DNA of 64,000 bases, from NCBI GenBank assembly GCA_017642965.1, contig JAEPOJ010000001.1, forward strand, positions 62,001 to 126,000, read 5' to 3'. The first letter of the stretch is position 1; every line of letters starts with the position of its first letter. The position numbers and the translations under genes are program-made. Below are positions 53,761-62,083 of this stretch, in pieces. This DNA comes from Phycisphaerales bacterium (GTDB taxonomy: Bacteria > Planctomycetota > Phycisphaerae > Phycisphaerales > UBA1924). The notes under the pieces were generated by a model, which did not search any database, was not told the origin of the DNA, and was given only the letters and a program-made list of their open reading frames with translations.

Positions 53761-54600
53761 CTAAGCGCGAACCCGAGCGTAAGCCACCTCAAGCGCCCGG
53801 GCGATCAGGAGCAGCGCCAGGCCCACACAGCCGATCGCGAGCAGCATCCGCACCTGCTGCGGGTAGATCTTTGCGGCAACGCCGATCGCCTCACGATCTC
53901 GCACGATCTCCAGGACCCCTGTCACCGGGCTCAGGAGCCATCCGATGCGTGGCTGGTCGAACGGGGTCGTTGGTGCAACCTGCCCGAGCACGCCGGCGAG
54001 GGGTGCGGCGCCGATGATCACGAGGAAGATCAGCATCCAGAGGGCCCGGGCGGTTGGGCTGTCGTTGCGTGCGATGGAACGCATGGCGAGCGCGAGGACG
54101 CCCGCGATCAGCAGCAACCAGCTGGCGCACAGCAGCGTGAGTGTTGCGACGACGGGGATCGACCAGTGTGCGAGGATCCCCGAGATCTGGGGCCAGAGCA
54201 CGGCCTGAAGCGGTACGAAGAGGACGAGCGCGTCTCGGAGTGCGAACCAGACGTGCCCGCTATGGGGATGACGCTGGGAGAGGCGGAGCATCGGCCAGAG
54301 CACGCTGAAGCCGATGACGATCAGGATCAGCATGGTCCGCGCTGCTGGCCTAGAGATGCCGTAGCTGATCGCGTGGGCCCGGCTCATGCTGGCGAACATG
54401 ACCGCGGTGGTGCCCATGAGATAGATCATCCAGAAGAGCGCCATGACGCGCGGCTCACCACGCCTGTGCGACCAGTCCCGGCGTCCCTTCGGGGTGTTTC
54501 CGAAGAGATCCCGATCGACGTACCCCTCGCTGGCTGGGTGCATGTATCGCCCCTCATGCTCCGGCGCGTCGGGTTCGGGATGTGGTGGGAACTCGCTCAT
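53761..54600 (-). CDS. Six-helix membrane protein, unknown
   Basis: A 279-residue protein: polar N-terminus (HPEPDAPEHEGRYMHPASEGYVDRDLFGN), then hydrophobic helices near 53-70, 88-105, 119-137, 145-170, 185-205 and 255-275. It sits 18 nt after the ftsQ-like gene on the same strand, so it may be the last gene of the wall cluster. No family is recognised. Confidence 0.75.
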   Translation of the reverse strand: MSEFPPHPEPDAPEHEGRYMHPASEGYVDRDLFGNTPKGRRDWSHRRGEPRVMALFWMIYLMGTTAVMFASMSRAHAISYGISRPAARTMLILIVIGFSVLWPMLRLSQRHPHSGHVWFALRDALVLFVPLQAVLWPQISGILAHWSIPVVATLTLLCASWLLLIAGVLALAMRSIARNDSPTARALWMLIFLVIIGAAPLAGVLGQVAPTTPFDQPRIGWLLSPVTGVLEIVRDREAIGVAAKIYPQQVRMLLAIGCVGLALLLIARALEVAYARVRA

Positions 54601-54618
54601 GTATGGTCGGCACGCGGA

Positions 54619-55491
54619 TCAGTCCGAGTGCTTCTTGACCATGATATCGTCGCCGCGGATGTCGATGTACTCCATGCCGCCATCGAGGAGCCCTGCTCGC
54701 TTGTAGATCTCTCTGAGGTATTGCACTTTCACGCTGGAGACCTGCTCACCGGGGCGTTCACGCCCGGGCCCAGCGCCCCAGTAGATCTCGGTCCCGCGGG
54801 TGGTGATGATCGTGATCGAACCCGAGTGTGCTCCGCTGCCGAGGTCGAAGCCGTCGACCTGCTCGAGGAGCCCGTTCTTTCTCAGTTCCCTGAGCAGTGC
54901 GATGCCGTCGTGCAGGTCGGTCCCCAGCCACTGTTCGCCCACACGCGGAAGGGGCGCGTCGACGTTGGTGAAGAAGCGCTGGTTGCTTTCTCCGATGGCG
55001 TAATCGAGGGGGAGGACCACACGGTTCCAATCAATCAGGATCTCGCGCTGACCGGTGCGCACGACCGCGGCGGGGATTCGCCAGCTGGCGTCGAGTTCGA
55101 TGGTGCCATCGCTCGTCCAGCGTGCTTCGGGGACGCCGTCGACCCATCCGGAGCCCTGGAGGGTCAGGACCGCTTCGCGGAGTGGCTCGGCAGAGAGCGC
55201 CTTGCCGCCCTGGATCGCGCGGGCGATTGATTTGTGCAGGTTCTCCTGCTCACGCAGCGGCATCCAGATCGTCCCGTCGCTGAGGGTGGGCCAGTCGATC
55301 TTGATCTCTGGCGTCCCGTTCACGATGGTGGCGGCGGCGGCCCGATCGAGCTCTCCCACACCCATCGCGCCGCCGACAAAGACCGCTCCGGTGAGCACCA
55401 CGATCGACGTGCCGATCGCGATGCGTTTGTTGCGCTCCGCGGTCTCGGGGTCACGTTTTGTGGTCTTTCTTTTGGTCTTCTTCTTGGCCAT
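54619..55491 (-). CDS. ftsQ: FtsQ/DivIB-like cell-division protein
   Basis: A 290-residue bitopic protein: basic N-terminus (KKKTKRKTTKRD), one membrane helix (about 22-48) and a periplasmic domain. SAEPLREAVLTLQGSGWVDGVPEARWTSDGTIELDASWRIPAAVV fits the beta domain pattern of FtsQ, and the end YIDIRGDDIMVKK fits its last strands. The match is diverged, but location directly after murC-murB-ddl is where ftsQ normally stands, giving good support. It would link the divisome to wall synthesis. No ftsA or ftsZ follows in this window, which differs from the usual dcw cluster. Confidence 0.72.
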   Translation of the reverse strand: MAKKKTKRKTTKRDPETAERNKRIAIGTSIVVLTGAVFVGGAMGVGELDRAAAATIVNGTPEIKIDWPTLSDGTIWMPLREQENLHKSIARAIQGGKALSAEPLREAVLTLQGSGWVDGVPEARWTSDGTIELDASWRIPAAVVRTGQREILIDWNRVVLPLDYAIGESNQRFFTNVDAPLPRVGEQWLGTDLHDGIALLRELRKNGLLEQVDGFDLGSGAHSGSITIITTRGTEIYWGAGPGRERPGEQVSSVKVQYLREIYKRAGLLDGGMEYIDIRGDDIMVKKHSD

Positions 55492-55499
55492 GGCCTTGG

Positions 55500-56486
55500 T
55501 TATCCTTGGGCGATTGGGCTGCGGTTGGTATCTGCCGCTCGATCTTCACGCTGTGCGCAGCGCACGAGATGCTCACACAACATCGGCATGCTCAGCCCGA
55601 TTGCGCCAGCAGCCTTGGGGAGCAACGAGGTGGGCGTAAAGCCCGGCATGGTATTGACTTCCAGCATCGACCATGCGCCGGACTCTTGGAGGAGAAAGTC
55701 AACGCGCGCCAGGTGACGGACACCGAGCGATTCACAAATGTGGCGTGCCTGCTCTTGGATCGCGATGGCCGCATCGGGGTCGATCTGCGGGTTGACCGTG
55801 TAGACGGTGTCGTTGCGAACGTACTTGGCCTGGTAGTCGTACACACCCTCTTTGGGTGCGATCTCCACGATCGGGAGAGCCATGAGCTGGTCGGGCGCAT
55901 CAGGGTTGCTGATGACGGATGCGGTGAGCTCGCGTCCGGGGGTGTAGCGTTCGATCATGTAGACGCGATGCGGGTGCTTGATGATGTCTGCGGCGACCTG
56001 CTCGAGTGCCGACTGCCACTGCTCATTGGATCTGCAGATGTGCAGGCCCATGCTCGAGCCGTCGTGGACGGGTTTGACGACGATGGGTAGCTCGATCGGT
56101 GGATTGAGCGCGCCGTTCTGGCGGAGGAGCCCCGCATCGAGCACGCAAGAACAGGGGGTGGGTATGCCCAGACCCGCAGCGATGAGCTTGGTCGCGAGCT
56201 TGTCCATCGCCATGGAGGAGGCGTAGAAACCGGAGCCGACGAACGGACGACCGGCCTGATGGAGTCGGTTCTGGAGTTCGCCTCCCTCGCCGAACTTGCC
56301 GTGCAAGACCGGGAAGATGACATCGGTGTCCCAGGCGCGGATTTCTTCGACGCTCGGGGTGTCCACGATCAGGAGTGTCGCATCAAGACCCGCATCCATG
56401 CATCCCTGATGCACGCCGCCCGCGCTGGCGATCGAGACTTCTCGCTCGGCATCTGGACCGCCGCCAAGAACAAGCACCCGTGTCAT
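55500..56486 (-). CDS. ddl: D-alanine--D-alanine ligase
   Basis: Joins two D-Ala residues for peptidoglycan precursors. The 328-residue ATP-grasp enzyme opens MTRVLVLGGGPDAEREVSIASA, with VIFPVLHGKFGEGG and FVGSGFYASSMAMDKL of the N-terminal domain, then VVKPVHDGSSMGL (ATP), ELTASVI and LEVNTMPGFTPTSLLPKAA (Mg ligands). The ATG at 56486 gives ATGA with the murB stop; a longer frame upstream is rejected. It is a short Ddl type. It follows murB in the cluster. Confidence 0.95.
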   Translation of the reverse strand: MTRVLVLGGGPDAEREVSIASAGGVHQGCMDAGLDATLLIVDTPSVEEIRAWDTDVIFPVLHGKFGEGGELQNRLHQAGRPFVGSGFYASSMAMDKLATKLIAAGLGIPTPCSCVLDAGLLRQNGALNPPIELPIVVKPVHDGSSMGLHICRSNEQWQSALEQVAADIIKHPHRVYMIERYTPGRELTASVISNPDAPDQLMALPIVEIAPKEGVYDYQAKYVRNDTVYTVNPQIDPDAAIAIQEQARHICESLGVRHLARVDFLLQESGAWSMLEVNTMPGFTPTSLLPKAAGAIGLSMPMLCEHLVRCAQREDRAADTNRSPIAQG

Positions 56487-57409
56487 GATGGCGTGCCCTC
56501 TCGTTCGGACCAGATCACCAGCTCGTTGTGAAGTTGTACCCCGAAGCGGTCCTCGGTGCGTTGGCGGACCTGATCGATCAGCTCGATCACATCGCGTGCT
56601 CTGGCATCGGGTGTTGTTGTGATGAAGTTGGCGTGGACCTGCGAGACGCTCGCCCCGCGTACGCTGAGCCCCTTGAGCCCGGCGCGGTCGATGAGCATGC
56701 CGGCGCTCACCCGGTCTCCGGCTTCGCCGACCTTGTCGATCGATTCGATGAGTGTCGGGTTCTTGAACACACAGCCGGCGGATTTCTCGCCCAGTGGCTG
56801 GGATTTGGCCTTGTAGGCCATGCACTCTGCACGGGACGCGGCGATGTCCGCTTTGTCGCCCGGTTCGAGCTGGAGCACCGCTCCGGTCACGACCAGGTGG
56901 TTCAGGTGCGACTGGCGGTACCCGAAATCGATCTGAGCACGATCGAACTCGTGGGTGCGTCCGGCGCGGTCGATGGCGTACACGCGTGTGATGAACTGTG
57001 CGAGTTCACCGAATGCGCCGCCGGCGTTCATGATGGTGGCCCCGCCGATCGTGGCGGGGATGCCGGCGAGTTTTTCGAGCCCGCCGAGCCCAGAGCGGAC
57101 GCATCTGTTGATGAGCCCGGGGAGCGCGACGCCCGCGCCTGCATAGACGAGCCCGGTCTGCTCATCGATCTGTGTCTCGATGAATGATCCCTGCTGGAGC
57201 GAAACGACGAGATCGGACACGCCCTCGTCGTCGACGAGTAAGTTCGCACCCTCGCCCAGGATGCGCAGCTCGTCGTCGAGTTCAAGGCATGCGAGCAGGT
57301 CGGTCGGGCTCGCTGGGCGGGCGAGGCGACGCGCGCGACCGCCGATATGGAACCAGGTCGAGATGGGGGCGTCGTCCTGGAGATCAAGCTGATGCGATGC
57401 GGTGCTCAA
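56483..57409 (-). CDS. murB: UDP-N-acetylenolpyruvoylglucosamine reductase
   Basis: Reduces the enolpyruvyl group to give UDP-MurNAc, using FAD and NADPH. The 308-residue protein has STWFHIGGRARRLARP and LRILGEGANLLVDDEGVSDLVV (FAD), GLEKLAGIPATIGGATIMNAGGAFG, SAGCVFKNP and the final HANFITTT...V. It starts at TTG, whose last bases overlap the murC stop (TTGA) with GGGGGG upstream. It is type I/II not decided. Confidence 0.95.
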   Translation of the reverse strand: MSTASHQLDLQDDAPISTWFHIGGRARRLARPASPTDLLACLELDDELRILGEGANLLVDDEGVSDLVVSLQQGSFIETQIDEQTGLVYAGAGVALPGLINRCVRSGLGGLEKLAGIPATIGGATIMNAGGAFGELAQFITRVYAIDRAGRTHEFDRAQIDFGYRQSHLNHLVVTGAVLQLEPGDKADIAASRAECMAYKAKSQPLGEKSAGCVFKNPTLIESIDKVGEAGDRVSAGMLIDRAGLKGLSVRGASVSQVHANFITTTPDARARDVIELIDQVRQRTEDRFGVQLHNELVIWSEREGTPS

Positions 57410-58902
57410 GAGATCCCCCCCTGGAGGTACCCACGCCCGACTTTCCAGACAGGCCCGGCGCCCATGACGACGAGCAGATCACCCGGGCGGCACACGTTCT
57501 CGAGCTGCTCGATGATCGCCTCGAAGGGATAGAGGTGCATCGCCCTGACGCCCTTGGCACGCAGACGATCGACTAGGTCCGCGCTGCTGACACGGTGCTT
57601 CTCGATCTCCGAATCACGAACGAAGTAGATGTGCGGCACGATCACGATGTCCGCCTGTTCGAAGCTGTTGGCGAACTCGTCGAGGAAGAAGCGCGTGCGT
57701 GAGTGCTGGTGGGGTTGGAAGACGCAGATGAGCCGCCCGCCGTTCGCGTGCGGCTGCTCTCGCTGCGCCAGAGCCCGGAGAGTTGCGTCGATCTCCGTCG
57801 GGTGGTGCCCGTAGTCGTCGTAGACCTTCACGCCGTCGCGCGTGCCTAGCAGTTGCAGGCGTCGGTCGAGCCCCATGAACGCCCCGAACGAGTCGGCGAG
57901 CTTGTCCGCGTCGGCGCCGAGTGTCCGCCCGAGCACGTAGGCCATGGCGGAGTTGAAGGCGTTGTGCTCGCCGGGCATGGAGAGCCCCCACTCTCTGGTC
58001 TCCCCTTCGGGATCTCGGACGGCGACCTTGCCGGTCGTTGGTTCGTGCGTTACGACCCAGTCCGACGCGGGGTTGAAGCCGATCGTCTCCACATCGCATT
58101 CGACGCCCGCGGTCACCTCTCGGCGATGCGCACCGTCGTGGGCGATGATCAGCTTGCCGCCCTCAGAGGCGGGCGCGACGAGTCGAGCGAACTCCGCGAA
58201 CGCCTCGACGACGGCGTCGAGCGAGCCGTAGATGTCGAGGTGGTCCGCCTCGATCGAGGCGATTGAGGCGACCGTGGGTCGCAGGTGGTGGAATGAGCGG
58301 TTGAACTCGCACGCTTCGGCGATCAGGATGCCCGCCTGACCGGCCCGCGGGCCGATCGGGATCTGCTGATCCCCGACGCGGTAGCCCACTGGGTCGTCCG
58401 AGCCCGCGAGTGCCCCGTTGCTGAGCTGGGTGCATGTGGCACCGACGATCACCGATGGGTCGAGCCCGGCGTCGGTCAGTGCGCAGCCGAGCATCGCGGT
58501 TGTGGTGGATTTGCCGTGCGTTCCAGCGATGGCGACGCCCGAGTGTCCCCGCATGCAGATCCCGAGCGCCTCGGGATAGGTCACAATGCTCAGTCCCCGG
58601 CTGGCGGCCTCGATCATCATGGGGTGATCGTGCTTGACCGCCGCTGATGCGATGATGACCCGCGCGTCGTCTGGCAGGGAGGACGCCGACTCATCGAAAC
58701 CGACGGGCACGCCGGAGGTGCTGAGGGTGTCGGTGACTGGGGATGGGGTGGAATCGCATCCGCGGACCCGGAGACCGGCGTCCCGCATGAGGCGCGCGAG
58801 CGCGGACATGCCGCACCCGCCGATCCCGATCATGAACGGTCGATCGCAGCCGAGATGGCTGGCGATGGTCTCGGCGCGGTTGGTTTGATCCGGTTTCGTC
58901 AT
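57406..58902 (-). CDS. murC: UDP-N-acetylmuramate--L-alanine ligase
   Basis: Adds the first amino acid to UDP-MurNAc. The 498-residue protein has the N-terminal GIGGCGMSALARLM, ATP site AGTHGKSTTTAMLG, then IASIEADHLDIYG and DDYGHHPTEIDATLRAL, all family landmarks. I take ATG 58902 (MTKPDQTNR) over an in-frame GTG 8 codons upstream; neither has a strong ribosome-binding site. It is 67 nt or more after the M16-like gene and overlaps murB. Confidence 0.95.
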   Translation of the reverse strand: MTKPDQTNRAETIASHLGCDRPFMIGIGGCGMSALARLMRDAGLRVRGCDSTPSPVTDTLSTSGVPVGFDESASSLPDDARVIIASAAVKHDHPMMIEAASRGLSIVTYPEALGICMRGHSGVAIAGTHGKSTTTAMLGCALTDAGLDPSVIVGATCTQLSNGALAGSDDPVGYRVGDQQIPIGPRAGQAGILIAEACEFNRSFHHLRPTVASIASIEADHLDIYGSLDAVVEAFAEFARLVAPASEGGKLIIAHDGAHRREVTAGVECDVETIGFNPASDWVVTHEPTTGKVAVRDPEGETREWGLSMPGEHNAFNSAMAYVLGRTLGADADKLADSFGAFMGLDRRLQLLGTRDGVKVYDDYGHHPTEIDATLRALAQREQPHANGGRLICVFQPHQHSRTRFFLDEFANSFEQADIVIVPHIYFVRDSEIEKHRVSSADLVDRLRAKGVRAMHLYPFEAIIEQLENVCRPGDLLVVMGAGPVWKVGRGYLQGGIS

Positions 58903-58993
58903 ACGCTTTGTTTCTGGTGCTTCCACGCCAGAGCATATCGTCGATTCGCCCGCGGGATCAGCACAAAACGCCCATCCTAGCTGCAGATCCGCC

Positions 58994-60241
58994 TCATGCG
59001 GGGGGCGTGAGCGAATCGGGCCCGAGCGTCTGAATCGTCATCGCGCCAAGGTCCCTGCGTTGGAGGTACACATTGAGCTCGTCGAGCGAGATCGCGTCGA
59101 GCTGTTCGACGATCTCGTCGAGCGTTCGCACGCGTCCCAGGTTGAAGTAATCCGCTGCGATCGCGCCCGCGCGGGCTTTGGTTGATTCGCCCGCGAAGAC
59201 GAGGCGGCTCTTGAGGCCGGTCTTTGCTCTGGTCAGCTCCGCATCGGACACGTCGCCGGAGTTGATGCGGTGCAGTTCCGCGTGGAGCACGTCGAGCGAT
59301 TCCTGTGCCCGTTCGGGCGTGGTTCCCACGTAGTTCGTGACAACGGCGCGGTCTTTGTCTGCGCGGTAGGCGCTCGAGACCGCGTAGCAGAGCCCACGCT
59401 TCTCCCGCACCTCCGTGAACAGACGCCCGGACATGCCGCCCGAGAGCACGGCGATCGCGAGTCGTTCGAGGGGGTTGTCGGCGTGGCTGATGGTGGGCGC
59501 GTCGTGGACGATCATGATCTGCACCTGATTGGAATCGTCTTCGAGGTGCCCGTACCCACGCTCGGGTGTTCCCTCCGTCTCGGGCATAGCGGTTTCGCCC
59601 GTCCAATCGGTGATTTGCTGCCCGATCTGCTCGACCAGTTGATCGTGATCGACGTCGCCCGCGGCGGAGATGAGCGTTCCACCGGGGCGTGCGAGCCCGT
59701 CCCACCAGTCGCAGAGTTGTTCGTGGGTGAGCGACGCGATCCCTTCCTGCGTGCCGAAGGTGTTGCGGTTGTACGGCGAGGGGAGGTGCCGTTCACGTGC
59801 TTTGAGTGCTGCGCGGTGCTGCGGATCATCTTCGAGTGACGCGACGCCGAGCAAGGCGAGTTCCTGTGCGGGCGCGAAGGACTCCTTGGCCATGCGTGGT
59901 CGGCGGATCATGTCCATGAGGAGCGGGATCGCGTCGCCCGCGCGGTGTCCGAGCGTTGTGGTCGAGAGTTGCATGAACCGGATCGCGTTGTCGACGTCTC
60001 GGAGTGCGCCAGCGCGGTCGAATGCGTCGGCCTGCTGACGTGAATCGAGATCGCCCGCACCGCGCATCAGCATCTCTGCGCACACACTCGATGCGCCCAA
60101 ATTGTGGATATCTTCGAAAACGGCGCCCGCCGGAATGATGCAGCGCATCGCGAGCGATTGAACGCCGCTCACTTGTTCCGATACGAGCACGAGCCCGTTG
60201 TCGAATCGGTGTACGCGTGTGCTTGGTGTTGTGTCAGGCAT
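58994..60241 (-). CDS. M16-family peptidase-like protein with degenerate zinc site
   Basis: A 415-residue protein with an M16B layout. N-terminal VHRFDNGLVLVSEQV and VFEDIHNLGASSVCAEMLMRGA align with the M16 start, but the HxxEH zinc motif reads SVCAE (Ser52, Ala55, Glu56), so catalytic residues are lost. The C-terminal half keeps SGRLFTEVREKRGLCYAVSSAY, the Arg-Tyr substrate site. It may pair with an active M16 partner, as in PqqL or mitochondrial processing peptidase. AAGGAG precedes the ATG at 60241. It heads the murC-murB-ddl-ftsQ run. Confidence 0.85.
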   Translation of the reverse strand: MPDTTPSTRVHRFDNGLVLVSEQVSGVQSLAMRCIIPAGAVFEDIHNLGASSVCAEMLMRGAGDLDSRQQADAFDRAGALRDVDNAIRFMQLSTTTLGHRAGDAIPLLMDMIRRPRMAKESFAPAQELALLGVASLEDDPQHRAALKARERHLPSPYNRNTFGTQEGIASLTHEQLCDWWDGLARPGGTLISAAGDVDHDQLVEQIGQQITDWTGETAMPETEGTPERGYGHLEDDSNQVQIMIVHDAPTISHADNPLERLAIAVLSGGMSGRLFTEVREKRGLCYAVSSAYRADKDRAVVTNYVGTTPERAQESLDVLHAELHRINSGDVSDAELTRAKTGLKSRLVFAGESTKARAGAIAADYFNLGRVRTLDEIVEQLDAISLDELNVYLQRRDLGAMTIQTLGPDSLTPPA

Positions 60242-60813
60242 GAAAACTCCTTGGTGTTGCGCTCGCTTGAACTGGCATGCGCGCACGTTGAATCATTGCC
60301 ACGTTTGCGTGCATTGCGCGTCTGCGCGTGGAAGAAAAAGCGCACGCTCGCCATAAAAATGACGCGATCTTGCTGCGAACACGCTCCGATCTGCGCCGAA
60401 ATGCACCCTAAACGACAAAGTTGCTGCGGCATGACACCTGTGCATGGTTTGACGGTGTGTTGCGCGTGTCGATGCGCGCTCGACGCGTGTGGTGCGTGGT
60501 GGTCGATGAAGCGAAGAGCGCTTCGAGCGTTACGGTGCGCGTCGTGTCGTGCTGGTTCAGCGACGACGAGAAGAGCCCGTGTTGCGGCGCGCACCTGTGG
60601 TGTGATGGCGCGCGCATGTGTTCGTGTTGCGCGCGATGTTGGTGTATGCTGTTGCGTGATGGCGCAATGCTCGCGCATCATCTTGTAGAAAATCATCGGA
60701 ATCGACCGATGAGTTTTCTGGTTTGTTTGACACGCGTTTGTAGAGAGTCGATATTCGACTACAACCAATCTGCTTCACCCTGAAGCAAACAAGGACCAAC
60801 GAGGAGACTCGAA
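60242..60813. other. Noncoding region before the histone-like gene
   Basis: About 570 nt with strong alternation of purine and pyrimidine (many TGCGCG, GCGCGC, CGTGTT runs) between about 60270 and 60680. Long frames on both strands look non-biological in composition. At 60688-60718 GAAAATCATCGG pairs with CCGATGAgTTTTC, and a promoter follows. It could hold an unknown RNA or be a structural region. Confidence 0.55.
60727..60760 (+). promoter_or_regulatory. Promoter and candidate operator of the histone-like gene
   Basis: TTGACA (60727-60732), 17 nt, then GATATT (60750-60755). The palindrome AGTCGATATTCGACT (60746-60760, 6-bp arms, 3-nt centre) covers the -10. A repressor or nucleoid protein could bind there, which is inference. 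Confidence 0.5.
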
Positions 60814-61236
60814 ATGGCAAAGAAGAAAGCCACCCGTAAGAAAGCGACTCGAAAGAAAGCCGCTAAGAAAACCAGCCGGAAGAAAGCAACCAAGAAGAAG
60901 GCCACTCGCAAGAAGGCCGCCAAGAAGACCGCGAAGAAGAAGGCGACCAAGAAGAAGGCTACTCGCAAGAAGGCCGCCAAGAAGACGACCCGCAAGAAGG
61001 CCACCAAGAAGAAGGCCACTCGCAAGAAGGCCGCGAAGAAGAAAGCGACCAAGAAGAAGGCCACCAAGAAGAAGGCAACACGCAAGAAGGCCACCAAGAA
61101 GAAGGCCACTCGCAAGAAGGCCGCCAAGAAGACCGCGAAGAAGAAGGCGACCAAGAAGAAGCCAACTCGCAAGAAGGCAACCCGCAAGACGACCGCACGC
61201 AAGAGCACCGCACGTCGTCGCGCCACGAAGCGCTAA
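60814..61236 (+). CDS. Histone H1-like Lys/Ala-rich repeat protein
   Basis: A 140-residue protein made of Lys, Ala, Thr and Arg, with hardly any other residue. Units of KKATRKKA or KKAAKKT recur about 14 times. This matches the C-terminal domain of eukaryotic histone H1 and the bacterial Hc1/AlgP-like group. It would bind DNA and compact it; with no globular part, its action is charge-based. GAGGAG stands 7 nt before the ATG. A strong terminator follows. The last 20 residues are Thr/Arg/Ser-rich rather than Lys-rich. Confidence 0.88.
   Translation: MAKKKATRKKATRKKAAKKTSRKKATKKKATRKKAAKKTAKKKATKKKATRKKAAKKTTRKKATKKKATRKKAAKKKATKKKATKKKATRKKATKKKATRKKAAKKTAKKKATKKKPTRKKATRKTTARKSTARRRATKR
60889..61161 (+). 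repeat. Long internal direct repeat in the histone-like gene
   Basis: 60889-60957 and 61093-61161 are identical over 69 nt at an offset of 204 nt (68 codons). Between them are shorter copies of the same unit. Confidence 0.85.
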
Positions 61237-61302
61237 AGCGGATCTTCGAGACGGGTGATTCGTTGGCCCGCTCGAACCAGAATCTCTCAAACGCGAATAA
61301 TG

Positions 61303-61336
61303 ACAGGGCCGATCGGAAGATCGGCCCTGTTTTTTC
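61303..61336 (+). terminator. Intrinsic terminator after the histone-like gene
   Basis: A perfect 12-bp stem (61303-61314 with 61319-61330, loop GGAA) followed by TTTTTTC. Confidence 0.9.
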
Positions 61337-61358
61337 GTCTCATCTGTGCTGCGGAACG

Positions 61359-61844
61359 TCAGGCGGCGGGGCGTTTCTTGAAGAACCGGTCCACGAGTTC
61401 CATGTCGGCGCCCGGGAACGGGTAGTGCGTCTCGAGCCCGCGCCGGAGGGTCTTGAGATCGCAGATCGAGAAGGTGCAGATGCCGTTGAGACGCCAGTTC
61501 ACGAAGCGGAGCGAGCGGGCGAGGGTCTCGCGTGCAGCCACCAGCATGATCTCTTCTCCGTTGATCGCGTACGGCACAAAGCCGAACTGCCATGCCTGGC
61601 GTTTGGTGATCAGTTCGAGGACCTGGGCGGGGATGTCGAGTTCGGCCGGGTCGACCCTTTGTGCGATCATGGCATACTGCACGGCCCAGGCCTGCTCGAT
61701 CGCGCCGGGTTCGATCCCGAACTGCTCCTCCGCGATGACTCCGAACGGCCTGCCGGACGATCGTTGTGTTTCGAGAATCTCTACCTGCTGCTCAGGGGTG
61801 ATGACCCCTTGGAGAACCAATAACTCGCCGAGTCGGATGCTCAT
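61359..61844 (-). CDS. GspE N-terminal-domain (MshEN-like) protein, stand-alone
   Basis: A 161-residue protein: SIRLGELLVLQGVITPEQQVEILETQRSSGRPFGVIAEEQFGIEPGAIEQAWAVQY resembles the N-terminal domain of GspE/PilB ATPases, a domain that in some proteins binds c-di-GMP. It is not attached to an ATPase. The rest is a compact alpha/beta part (VPYAINGEEIMLVAARETLARSLRFVNW). AGGAG stands before the ATG. It may regulate secretion or pili, but this is inferred from the domain only. Confidence 0.72.
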   Translation of the reverse strand: MSIRLGELLVLQGVITPEQQVEILETQRSSGRPFGVIAEEQFGIEPGAIEQAWAVQYAMIAQRVDPAELDIPAQVLELITKRQAWQFGFVPYAINGEEIMLVAARETLARSLRFVNWRLNGICTFSICDLKTLRRGLETHYPFPGADMELVDRFFKKRPAA

Positions 61845-62083
61845 CGAATGCTCCTGCGTCCCGCGGACGGTGCGGGATGATGTGAACCATCACTTCCTGA
61901 GTCGGATCGCACCAGCAAAGAATCGAGTTCAAGCTCGATGTATGGCCATCCTTCTGGGTATCGGCGTGTCCCTCGCGAGATAACCCGCCCAGAGCGTTCG
62001 TGGGCCGAGATTTCGTGTGAAGATCGTTTGCGAGAGAGGTATGAGTCTCGCGCGGCGAAACGCCCGAGAATCCATCAGCGGCT

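Noticed and set aside
56487-56825. Upstream extension of ddl
   Set aside because: Lies inside murB in another frame; ATG 56486 gives the normal Ddl start and an ATGA overlap.
60688-60718. Terminator for a gene ending near 60680
   Set aside because: There is a good hairpin with a TTTTC side, but no coding gene ends there and the stem has a bulge, so I did not list it as a sure terminator.
60104-60768. Long frames on both strands upstream of the histone-like gene
   Set aside because: Products are Cys/Arg/Ala- or His/Thr-rich without any domain; the region reads as unusual noncoding DNA.
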